Shown: piece after piece, positions 1 through 7,062 of the stretch | Numbering within the stretch: position 1 is the first letter of the stretch | Layout of the letters: every line of letters begins with the position of its first letter | Assembly: GCA_035307785.1 (NCBI GenBank) | Contig: DATGHS010000226.1 | Coordinates: 1-31,361, forward strand | Source of the DNA: DATGHS01 sp035307785 | GTDB taxonomy: Bacteria; Planctomycetota; Planctomycetia; Gemmatales; Gemmataceae | Direction of reading: 5' to 3' | DNA: 31,361 nt | Program-made: the position numbers and the translations under genes | Notes under the pieces: model-generated | Told to the model about the DNA's origin: nothing | Seen by the model: the letters and a program-made list of their open reading frames with translations, nothing else | The model's database searches: none

Positions 1-2
1 TG

Positions 3-707
3 GCGGACAATCTCCGGCAGTGGCTGGCCGACAAGTTGAAGGCCCTTCAGGACGCGGTACGGTTGAAAATCGGTCAACCAATTCCGATTCGACTCCCTTC
101 GGAAACGAAGCTGTTCGAGGTTCCCAAGGGACTACACCGCATCCTTGATCGTGATTTGAAACTGGCCGGCATCCCGAAACGCGATGAACGGGGCCGTGTA
201 TTGGACGTTCACGCCCTACGGCATACCTTTGGGACGCTTCTGAGCAAGGGTGGGGTTTCACCGCGAACCGCCCAGGCGGCAATGCGGCACAGCGACATCA
301 AGCTCACGATGGGAGTGTACACCGATCCGAAATTGTTGGACGTTCACGGTGCCCTGGATTCACTCCCCGGATTGCCGTTGACTGGTGGACGGGACGACAG
401 CAGGGCGGCGGAAAGAGCAACGGGGACCAACGACTTACGACCAAATCGCGTTGCACCAGCGGTTGCACCACACGGGTACAAAACGGGTCAAAACGTGACA
501 AATGGCGGCAAAAGTGTCAGAATGACCCAAGAGCCAAACAGCTTCGACGTGGTTGACGTAACTTCATGTACGGACAAACGAAAAGAACCGCTGTCAACTC
601 CTGACAACGGTTCTGGTGAGTCGGGCCGGCGGGATTTGAACCCACGACCTCTTGAACCCCATTCAAGCGCGCTAGCCAAACTGCGCCACGGCCCGTCTAA
701 CCTGTGA
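3..707 (+). CDS. Tyrosine recombinase/integrase, C-terminal part (5' end outside window)
   Basis: The reading frame is open from the window edge, so the N-terminal arm-binding and core-binding domains and the first catalytic Arg lie upstream. The visible part has the catalytic box HALRH (codon for His at 210), then AAMRHSD with the second His, and the nucleophile Tyr in GVYTDP, all in the order expected for the RHRY family. About 125 residues follow the Tyr, which is long. The last 28 or so codons run through a tRNA-Pro gene on the opposite strand (621-695), so this tail is antisense tRNA sequence and stops 10 bases beyond the tRNA 5' end. This arrangement suits an integrase at the edge of an element inserted at the tRNA 3' end. 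The family is clear; whether the element is still mobile cannot be judged here. Confidence 0.88.
   Translation, partial: ADNLRQWLADKLKALQDAVRLKIGQPIPIRLPSETKLFEVPKGLHRILDRDLKLAGIPKRDERGRVLDVHALRHTFGTLLSKGGVSPRTAQAAMRHSDIKLTMGVYTDPKLLDVHGALDSLPGLPLTGGRDDSRAAERATGTNDLRPNRVAPAVAPHGYKTGQNVTNGGKSVRMTQEPNSFDVVDVTSCTDKRKEPLSTPDNGSGESGRRDLNPRPLEPHSSALAKLRHGPSNL
621..695 (-). tRNA. tRNA-Pro (anticodon GGG)
   Basis: The reverse complement folds as a complete cloverleaf. The acceptor arms CGGGCCG and CGGCCCG pair over 7 bp with discriminator A. The D-stem is GCGC/GCGC, the anticodon stem CTTGA/TCAAG encloses the loop ATGGGGT (anticodon GGG, U at position 33), and the T-arm is GTGGG-TTCAAAT-CCCGC. CCA is not encoded. 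The 3' end faces the integrase gene, which overlaps the whole tRNA in antisense. This tRNA would decode CCC and CCU. Confidence 0.95.
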
Positions 708-763
708 CATCATAAGGCCGTGGTCAGGTTCGGGCAAGGGAAGCTTTTTGGGGCCGAACACCT

Positions 764-3628
764 TCACGGCACTGTCCAGATGAGGCTGGTAGTGTCGGCG
801 CCGCCGGAGGCGAGATGTTGTCCGTCGGGGGAGAATGCCAGCGACCGAACTGGGCCGCGGTGACCGGTGTAAGCGGCTTTTTCAGCACCGCTGTCGACAT
901 CCCAAATTCGGACGCGGCCTTCGGCATCGCCGGCGGCCACCTTACTGCCATTGGCTGAGATAGCCACACAGCCTAGCGGGCCCGAAATCGTCAGCCTCCG
1001 GAGCACACGGCCAGTCCCGGTTTCGCAGCAAACGACACTGGATTCGGTGACTTGGTTGCCGATGTTGTTCTGGCTCACTGCCAGCGCGACTCGGCCGCTT
1101 TTTGGACTGAAGGCAATTCCGGCTAACCAGCTACTACTGACCCCGGCGCTCTGGCGCATAATCGCCGCCTCTTCCAGATCCCACAGTTTCGGAGGTGGTT
1201 TTGTGCTCCATGTCCATTCACCGATCTCACGGCGGGTACCCACGGCAACCGTGTCGCGCTGCGGAAAGGCCACCGCCATCGCCTCGTGCGCTTGGTTTCC
1301 CGTGTTGGCAAGTTCATCGCCGCTTTCCAGCCACCAGATCCGCACTCCATCCACCGCGGCCGACGCAAGGGCCTGCGAAGTGGGCGAGAATGCTAATGAT
1401 TGCACCAATCGTTGATGCCCGCGCAATTGCCGGACGAACTGGCCGCTTGCGGCGTCCCACAAGCGAATAACGTTCGGCCGGTTAATGCTGCCTGCCGAAG
1501 CGATCCATTTCCCATCAGGCGACACGGCCAATGCCGTCACCCCGGACAAATGCTCATCGAACACGCGCAAATGCTTGCCCGAGTTAGTGTCCCATTGCCG
1601 CATGGTGCGGTCGGCGCCTCCGGTGTAAAGTGTTTTCCCGTCGGGAGCAAAGGCCAGTACGTCTACCGATCCTGTATGCCGGTTATCAAATTTTTCGGCG
1701 CCCTTGCTCGCGTCAAAGACACGGACGCTGCCGGCGCTGGCGGCGGCCAGCGTGCCGCTGTCGGGGCTAATAGCCAGAGCAGTGACGGTGTCGGGAAAAT
1801 TCGTCCATTGCCGCAGTATCTTGCCGTTGCCTACGTCCCACCGAATTACTGCCGGACCGTTGGCTACAAAAACGCTGCTGCCGTCGGGCGCAAACGCACA
1901 GCGAAGCCGGGCCAACTCTTGAATTGGCCAATTCAATGGGCGCAGCAATTTCCCATGTGTGTTGTCCCACAAATACAGGGCATCGCGCTGAATCGAGGCT
2001 GAAGCGGGACTACCCGGATCCGTTTGGTCGATCATCACGTCCACCAGTGCTGCCCATTTACCGTCCGGTGATAACGCATTGAGTGAACGAACGCTTTGCA
2101 AGGAATCGAAACGCTTGACCGAATCTTTTTCTTCGAGGGAAACGGTGGCCAGATGATCGACCGCCAGATGAACGAGTGCCTGACGGCCATTAGTGACCGT
2201 GCCGAGGGCATTAGCAAACACGTCGATGGTTTGAATTCCCATGGGGCCGGGAACGCCCCCAGTCCCGTCGGGGCCAGGCAAACGCACGACCGCCTGCTCG
2301 TTGTGCAATTTATTATTTACCGGATCCCAATTTAGCAAATTTGGTTTCGCCAGAATGAGCACACGGCGACCGTCTGGAGCAGGAATGATTTGCGAGGAAT
2401 TGAGAGTTTCATCACACAGTCGGCGCGAAAACAGTTCCTTGCCATTGTCTGCGTTCCAGACTCGAGCCATGCCGTCGGCGTAAACGGCAGCAATAGCCTT
2501 GCCATCGGGTGTGAAGGTCACCATCTGAAACTCACCATTTTCAGCCTTGGCGGTGGTGAGGTGTAAAACTTCGGTACCATTTGCCGCTTCCCAGACAATG
2601 AGATCCTTATTCGAGAGTGACAGAATCCGCCGCCCATCGGGACTGAACTGCAAGCGGGTAATCGTTTCGCCTTGATGAAAGGCCGGACTGCCCAAGCGGG
2701 CGACGGCGCCGGCAGGGAGTCCCGCAACGTCGGCAGGAGCCTGGTTGCCAGCCAACGCTCCGCGAGCCGGCGGCTGGACCGGGTCTGCCCCGGGCACAAG
2801 CATGGTCACGGCCGCAGCCAGCAAGCCAAGCGCCATCACCATGCCTGCCGCCCATTTCCAATGCAGCATTGTCAACATGCGGATAGCTCCTTCGGCCAGC
2901 ACTGCGGCTGGTCCTTTTAGCGTTTGTCCTAACGCGAATGCCACGGCAGCGCGCGTGGTGCTCGCGGCGAGCTCCGAGGACACGCCTGCTCGCAATACAT
3001 TCACACCGAGGCCGGCCGTGGCCAGCGTGCCAGCCTCCACACCGCGATGCTGCAAGCGCGCCTGCAGTAGTTCGCGACCACGTTGCAGGCGCCGGTCGAG
3101 TGTTCGCACCGACCAGCCCAGTCGTGCTGCCGCTTCATCGCGCGTCATTTCCTGCAAGTAGCAAAGGATCAGCGGCAAACGAAAGCGCTCGGACAATCGT
3201 TCGAGTTCCTCGTCCAACAAACAGTGCAGCTCATGCCAGGAGGCGTCCGCGAATGGATCCGAGGCATCCGCTATCGTAACCTGAGGATCAAGTGAAATTT
3301 CTCGGCCGGGCCGGCTCCGCACTTTTCGCGCCAGGCGGCAGGCGACTCCGTGCAACCAGGCTCCGACGGCGCCAGGCTGTCGCACGGCTCCCGCACGCCG
3401 CGCGAGAACCAGAAAGGTTGCTTGGAACACATCGTCAGCGTCGGCATGATTGCCGAGCAGCCGCAAGCAAACACCGCGCACCATTGGCCCGTGCCGAGCC
3501 ACTAATTCCGTGAACGCCGCCTCTTCGCGCAGCGCGACAAATCGCTCCAATAAATCCGCGTCGGAACTGGCTGGCACGGTCAAGCCGCGCAAAAAGCTGA
3601 GCAGCCTACGAGGGTCGGCCAAGCGCAT
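764..3628 (-). CDS. Membrane-tethered ECF sigma factor fused to WD40 propellers
   Basis: The start at 3628 is preceded by AAGGA at suitable spacing; a longer frame to 3697 exists but lacks such a site. The 954-residue product has sigma region 2 at about 38-105 (DADDVFQATFLVLARR core), region 4 with its helix-turn-helix at about 137-190 (DEAAARLGWSVRTLDRR), a linker, and one hydrophobic segment at about 259-279. About 13 WD40-type repeats (SPDG...W pattern) follow from about 335 to the end, enough for two propellers. The predicted topology puts the sigma domain in the cytoplasm and the repeats outside. ECF-WD40 fusions are known in Planctomycetes. I infer that the propellers sense or hold a ligand and tether the sigma factor; how it would be released is unknown. 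The gene is divergent from another ECF sigma gene at 3858. Confidence 0.9.
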   Translation of the reverse strand: MRLADPRRLLSFLRGLTVPASSDADLLERFVALREEAAFTELVARHGPMVRGVCLRLLGNHADADDVFQATFLVLARRAGAVRQPGAVGAWLHGVACRLARKVRSRPGREISLDPQVTIADASDPFADASWHELHCLLDEELERLSERFRLPLILCYLQEMTRDEAAARLGWSVRTLDRRLQRGRELLQARLQHRGVEAGTLATAGLGVNVLRAGVSSELAASTTRAAVAFALGQTLKGPAAVLAEGAIRMLTMLHWKWAAGMVMALGLLAAAVTMLVPGADPVQPPARGALAGNQAPADVAGLPAGAVARLGSPAFHQGETITRLQFSPDGRRILSLSNKDLIVWEAANGTEVLHLTTAKAENGEFQMVTFTPDGKAIAAVYADGMARVWNADNGKELFSRRLCDETLNSSQIIPAPDGRRVLILAKPNLLNWDPVNNKLHNEQAVVRLPGPDGTGGVPGPMGIQTIDVFANALGTVTNGRQALVHLAVDHLATVSLEEKDSVKRFDSLQSVRSLNALSPDGKWAALVDVMIDQTDPGSPASASIQRDALYLWDNTHGKLLRPLNWPIQELARLRCAFAPDGSSVFVANGPAVIRWDVGNGKILRQWTNFPDTVTALAISPDSGTLAAASAGSVRVFDASKGAEKFDNRHTGSVDVLAFAPDGKTLYTGGADRTMRQWDTNSGKHLRVFDEHLSGVTALAVSPDGKWIASAGSINRPNVIRLWDAASGQFVRQLRGHQRLVQSLAFSPTSQALASAAVDGVRIWWLESGDELANTGNQAHEAMAVAFPQRDTVAVGTRREIGEWTWSTKPPPKLWDLEEAAIMRQSAGVSSSWLAGIAFSPKSGRVALAVSQNNIGNQVTESSVVCCETGTGRVLRRLTISGPLGCVAISANGSKVAAGDAEGRVRIWDVDSGAEKAAYTGHRGPVRSLAFSPDGQHLASGGADTTSLIWTVP

Positions 3629-3857
3629 TGGTGGATCCTTCAGGGGTAGCACGCCATCCACGTGCTCTGATATGATAGTGCCATGCCGGCAGCACACTCC
3701 GCCATGTTTTCGGGATTTTCGCTATCATTCCGATAAACATCGGGGCTGGGGCGCTCTGGTGATCCGTGCCGTTATTGATGAAGCCGCGTATACTAACCAC
3801 ACTCTGATTCCCTTGAACCAATTACTCCCTTTTCGCGTATCCAATTCCAGAGAGAAC

Positions 3858-4499
3858 GTGGCCAACTCCGAACCGCTCTTGTCCTGGTCCGACGAGGAGC
3901 TGCTGGCGGGGTTCCGTCAGGGGCAGCGCGAAGCCTTCGGATTGTTGGTCCGCCGCTACGAGCGCGAACTGTATGGCTACCTGCGGCGCTACCTGGGCGA
4001 CGACAGCCTGGCCGACGACGTTTTCCAAAATACCTTCCTGCAGGTGTTCGTCAAAATTGAGCAATATGAAGCCGGACGCCCGGTGCGGCCGTGGCTGTAC
4101 ACCATTGCCACGAACCAGGCGGTGGATGCCCTGCGGCGAAACGGGCGCCGGCCGGCCGCCAGCCTCGATCAGATGGTCCGCGAAACCGGTGAAGGCGAAG
4201 TCCGCAGCCTGCTCGATTTGCTGGAAGCCGACTCGCCCGACCCGCTGGTGATGTTGCAAGATGAAGAACGGCGGCTCAAAGTTCGAGCCAGTGTCGATCA
4301 GCTGCCGGACTTCTTGCGGCAAGTGGTGATTTTGGCGTATTATCAGGGCCTGAAATACCGCGACGTGGCCGAGATTCTCGATATACCGGTGGGAACCGTG
4401 AAGTCTCGGCTGCACGCGGCACTCGGGAAACTGCATGAGATTTGGACGGCCGGCGTTGCGCGATCGGAGCCGCGCAAACTCAAGCCGGCGAGAAAGTAA
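3858..4499 (+). CDS. ECF-family RNA polymerase sigma factor
   Basis: This is a 213-residue sigma-70-family protein. Region 2 lies at about 24-95 (DDSLADDVFQNTFLQVF and RPWLYTIATNQAVD) and region 4 at about 140-195 (YRDVAEILDIPVGTVKSRLHAAL, a typical helix-turn-helix). The frame is open upstream to 3450, but sigma homology begins only here, so I chose the GTG at 3858; the Shine-Dalgarno sequence is weak (AGAGAG). A -10-like TATACT sits at 3789-3794 without a good -35. The next gene starts 36 bases after the stop and encodes a membrane protein with an anti-sigma-like N-terminus, so the two probably form a sigma/anti-sigma operon. Confidence 0.92.
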   Translation: MANSEPLLSWSDEELLAGFRQGQREAFGLLVRRYERELYGYLRRYLGDDSLADDVFQNTFLQVFVKIEQYEAGRPVRPWLYTIATNQAVDALRRNGRRPAASLDQMVRETGEGEVRSLLDLLEADSPDPLVMLQDEERRLKVRASVDQLPDFLRQVVILAYYQGLKYRDVAEILDIPVGTVKSRLHAALGKLHEIWTAGVARSEPRKLKPARK

Positions 4500-4535
4500 A
4501 TCCCCTACCCCTTTCATGGGGGAGGGAGCACGAAA

Positions 4536-5501
4536 GTGAGTGTGACCATGCAATACGATCTGATCGGTTATGTGCTCCAATGTGACGACCCGGAAACGCG
4601 CCGGCGACTGGAAGAGCAGTTGCATCATGATCCCGACCTGGCCCGCCAGCTGGAATTGGTGCGGGCGGGGCTCACGCCGCTGGAAGCCGATAAGGAACAA
4701 CCGATCCCGCCACAGGGTCTGATTGGCCGGACCATTGGCCGCGTGGCCGAGTACATGTGTCAACAAAATCCCCGCACGGCGTTGCAACCGGAAGCACCGG
4801 CTTGGGAGCATGCCAGCGAGGTGCCGCCGGAACAACTCCGTGACCTGGTGGAAGTGATGGATCACGGCGCAGATTCCGGTCCAAGCCGTTGGCGGCGGCT
4901 TGATGTGCTGGTGGGCGGCGCTGTGGTATTGCTGTTGGTGGGTTTGGTGTTGGCCGCAGCGCCCCGGTTGCGGCAACGTCAGAATATGATTGCCTGCCAG
5001 AATCAGATGCGGAATTTCTATGGCGCTTTGGAAAATTACAGCCAGGTTCAATCGGGCCGGTATCCACAGATTGCCGAACAGCCGCCGCATGACACCGCGG
5101 CTTCCTACGTCAATATCCTTCAAGACTCTGGTTGCTGGGTGCCTGGGGCAAAGGCGATTTGCCCAGCGGCTTCCGACTCCTCGCCCGGGTACGCCTACTC
5201 ACTGGGCTTCCGGACGGAAGATGGCCATTTGCTCGGACTGCGCCGCGGCCTCGGCATCCCCGCAGATATAACGCCCATACTCGCCGACCGGCCCTCCGTT
5301 TCGGCCGACGGCGAACGCGGTGTGTCGCCGGACCATCGCGACGGCCAGAATGTGCTTTTCCTGGGCGGCAACGTGCGCTTCTATACGTCCACGCAAGCCG
5401 GCATTGATGGCGACGACATTTACCACAACAAGAAGGGGCAGGTGGCAGCCGGCGTAGACCAATGGGACACGGTCTTAGGTTTCGGCGCCGACCGGCCGTA
5501 G
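4536..5501 (+). CDS. Probable membrane anti-sigma factor with pseudopilin-like (DUF1559-like) outer domain
   Basis: GTG start behind a strong GGGGGAGGGAG site (an in-frame ATG at 4548 is possible). The N-terminal 75 residues (YVLQCDDPETRRRLEEQL, then a long helix) resemble the helical N-terminus of planctomycete anti-sigma-like proteins but have no HxxxCxxC zinc ligands. One transmembrane helix lies at about 125-142. The outer part begins NMIACQNQMRNFYGALENY, like the post-helix part of planctomycete type II pseudopilins, and ends with an H-x-DG-like motif (DHRDGQNVLFLGGNVRFY) near residue 275. Unlike true pseudopilins, the helix is internal and there is no prepilin cleavage site. Position after the ECF gene suggests it holds that sigma factor at the membrane. 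Family by resemblance; role inferred. Confidence 0.7.
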   Translation: MSVTMQYDLIGYVLQCDDPETRRRLEEQLHHDPDLARQLELVRAGLTPLEADKEQPIPPQGLIGRTIGRVAEYMCQQNPRTALQPEAPAWEHASEVPPEQLRDLVEVMDHGADSGPSRWRRLDVLVGGAVVLLLVGLVLAAAPRLRQRQNMIACQNQMRNFYGALENYSQVQSGRYPQIAEQPPHDTAASYVNILQDSGCWVPGAKAICPAASDSSPGYAYSLGFRTEDGHLLGLRRGLGIPADITPILADRPSVSADGERGVSPDHRDGQNVLFLGGNVRFYTSTQAGIDGDDIYHNKKGQVAAGVDQWDTVLGFGADRP

Positions 5502-5506
5502 AACTG

Positions 5507-6457
5507 TTACTTCAGCAAATTCGCCATTCGAATAAAGCGAATCTGGCCGTTGATGCCGCCCGTCGCCAATAGCCTTTCATCCGGTGACAAGGCGATGGCC
5601 ACGAAGCCGAGCTTTCCTTCATCCAGCTTGCTGATCGGTCTTCTGGCAACAAGGTCCCAGAGGATCAGCACGCCTTCGCGGCTCGCGGAAATCACCTGCT
5701 TGCCGTCTTTCGTCAGCGCCAGGCAGCGCACCACTTCGTCGTGACCCTTGAGCACTGCCACCGCTCGAGCCGTTTCTGGCTCCCAGATGCGAATGGTTCC
5801 ATCTCTACCGCTGGATAAAAGTTGCTTGCCGTCGGGAAGAAACGCCAGATCGCGCACAAACGCGGTGTGGCCGACCAACAATGCGCGAACTTTGCGGCTG
5901 GCCACATCCAACAGGCGCACCGTTTTATCCCAGCCGGCGAACGCCAATGTCTTGCCATCGGGCGAAAAAAGCACGCAATTCAGCGCGTCGTCGCTCTCGG
6001 CTACAGTGGCGATTACCGTTCGTTCCGCGATATTCCAAAGTTTGAGTTTGTGATCGGCACTGGCGGAAGCCAGGCATTTGCCGTCCGGCGCGAAGGCAAG
6101 GCCGCGCACGTCCTTTTCATGCCCCTTCAGTTGACCGATTTCTTTTCCGGAGGCCGCGTCCCACAAGCGGATGGTCGGATCGTGACTGGCGGTGGCGATC
6201 ATTTTGCCGTCGGGACTAAATACCGCTGCCGTGGCCATGTCTTTGTGGCCATCGAAAACAAAGCGTGTTTTGCCGGTTGTTACTTCCCAAATGCGGACCG
6301 TCCCGTCCTTGCTGCCGGAAGCGAGGAGCGCTCCATCCTTGCTAAAAGAAAGGCACGTCACCGTTTCGGTGTGGCCCTTCCAAATGAACTCCGGCTCATC
6401 GGCGAGGCTAAGCGCGGTGAACCAACAGGCGACAGTGACGGTGAAGAGCCATTTCAT
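5507..6457 (-). CDS. Secreted seven-repeat WD40 protein
   Basis: 316 residues. A signal peptide of about 19 residues (MKWLFTVTVACWFTALSLA) is followed by seven WD40 repeats, each with a GH-type start, an F-(S/A)-PDG turn and a terminal IW/LW/LWD, which is enough for one closed propeller and leaves almost nothing else. No enzyme domain is present, so it is probably a binding or scaffold protein in the periplasm or paryphoplasm. Its stop lies 5 bases from the stop of the convergent anti-sigma-like gene. The repeats resemble those of the sigma-WD40 fusion in the same region, which hints at a shared origin or ligand, but that is inference. Confidence 0.88.
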   Translation of the reverse strand: MKWLFTVTVACWFTALSLADEPEFIWKGHTETVTCLSFSKDGALLASGSKDGTVRIWEVTTGKTRFVFDGHKDMATAAVFSPDGKMIATASHDPTIRLWDAASGKEIGQLKGHEKDVRGLAFAPDGKCLASASADHKLKLWNIAERTVIATVAESDDALNCVLFSPDGKTLAFAGWDKTVRLLDVASRKVRALLVGHTAFVRDLAFLPDGKQLLSSGRDGTIRIWEPETARAVAVLKGHDEVVRCLALTKDGKQVISASREGVLILWDLVARRPISKLDEGKLGFVAIALSPDERLLATGGINGQIRFIRMANLLK

Positions 6458-6563
6458 GCAAAAGAAGTCCGTGAGCTGGCGTAAAAGTAACGAAAAATGT
6501 GGGATATTTCGGGCCGTTCTTTTGCTGCGGATTTTACGGATCGTAAGAATTTTTCCAAATAAT

Positions 6564-6592
6564 TTGACCGTACCGATTTTGCAACCTAAGGT
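6564..6592 (+). promoter_or_regulatory. Possible sigma-70 promoter for the riboswitch leader
   Basis: TTGACC at 6564-6569 and a weak TAAGGT at 6587-6592 are separated by 17 bases. The start point would fall near 6599, giving a leader of about 460 bases that includes the riboswitch. The -10 match is poor, so this is tentative. Confidence 0.3.
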
Positions 6593-6665
6593 TCAGTGCG
6601 AACAAGAAGAAAAGGCGCAGCCGCTATCTAAACGCGCGGCCGCTGTTTGTTCCGTCTGGTCATCC

Positions 6666-6751
6666 CCGAACTGGCAAACCCGCCGTAAGGTGGGGACGCA
6701 AAACCATGGGTCCGGCCCCTAGCCGGATCGCTAGGTTACCGAAGGGTTAGG
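6666..6751 (+). promoter_or_regulatory. Cyclic-di-GMP-I (GEMM) riboswitch
   Basis: The class signatures occur in order. GGCAAACC at 6673-6680 is followed by a hairpin CCCGCC-GTAA-GGTGGG (6679-6694) with a GNRA loop, then GACGCAAAACC (6695-6705). A second hairpin has arms AACC/GGTT (6702-6705 and 6734-6737) and TCCGG/CCGGA (6711-6715 and 6723-6727), and the conserved GGTTACCG follows at 6734-6741. A closing P1 stem CCGAAC/GTTAGG (6666-6671 and 6746-6751) forms with one G-A mismatch. By alignment to the Vibrio Vc2 aptamer from memory, the residue that sets ligand choice (G20) is G, favouring c-di-GMP over cGAMP. It lies about 310 bases upstream of the surface-protein gene on the same strand. 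The expression platform is not obvious. Confidence 0.85.
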
Positions 6752-6973
6752 AAATCGAGCGCGCCCGGCTCAGTAGCTTTCGGTTTGCGGGGAAGACACT
6801 CCATGCACTTGCTCGAAACCCCTATTTCCCCGTCTGTGGCAAAACGCACGCCGATTCGCCCCGGAATCGCTTTGCCTCGTTCCCCGTAAACCGACTGCAT
6901 TTTCCAAGACTCGTCTCATAGAATCTCCCGCCCCTCGCCCCACCGCCCCCGATCGCCCCGATTATCTGGCATG

Positions 6974-7027
6974 CGCACCGTATGACACCGTGCGCTTTCT
7001 GAATTTCGCACCGTATGGCACCGTGCG
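6974..7027 (+). repeat. Pair of 21-bp direct repeats, each an imperfect palindrome
   Basis: CGCACCGTATGRCACCGTGCG occurs at 6974-6994 and at 7007-7027, differing at one base and spaced 33 bases start to start. Each copy has arms CGCAC/GTGCG (6 bp, GCGCAC/GTGCGC, in the first copy) around an 11-base centre. They lie between the riboswitch and the start codon at 7063, so they could be hairpins in the leader RNA or tandem protein-binding sites. Confidence 0.7.
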
Positions 7028-7062
7028 TTGGGAAATGAAATTCATCCAACAAGAGGTGCAAT

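Noticed and set aside
3450..3857. N-terminal extension of the ECF sigma gene
   Set aside because: It overlaps the 5' end of the divergent sigma-WD40 gene, has no homology, and the sigma domain starts only after 3858.
3822..5123. 433-codon open frame on the minus strand
   Set aside because: It lies wholly antisense to the ECF sigma gene and the anti-sigma-like gene, both with clear homology; its translation is His/Gln-rich with no recognisable family.
6974..7027. CRISPR array start
   Set aside because: Only two short repeats 33 bases apart, no further units, and no cas genes in the window.
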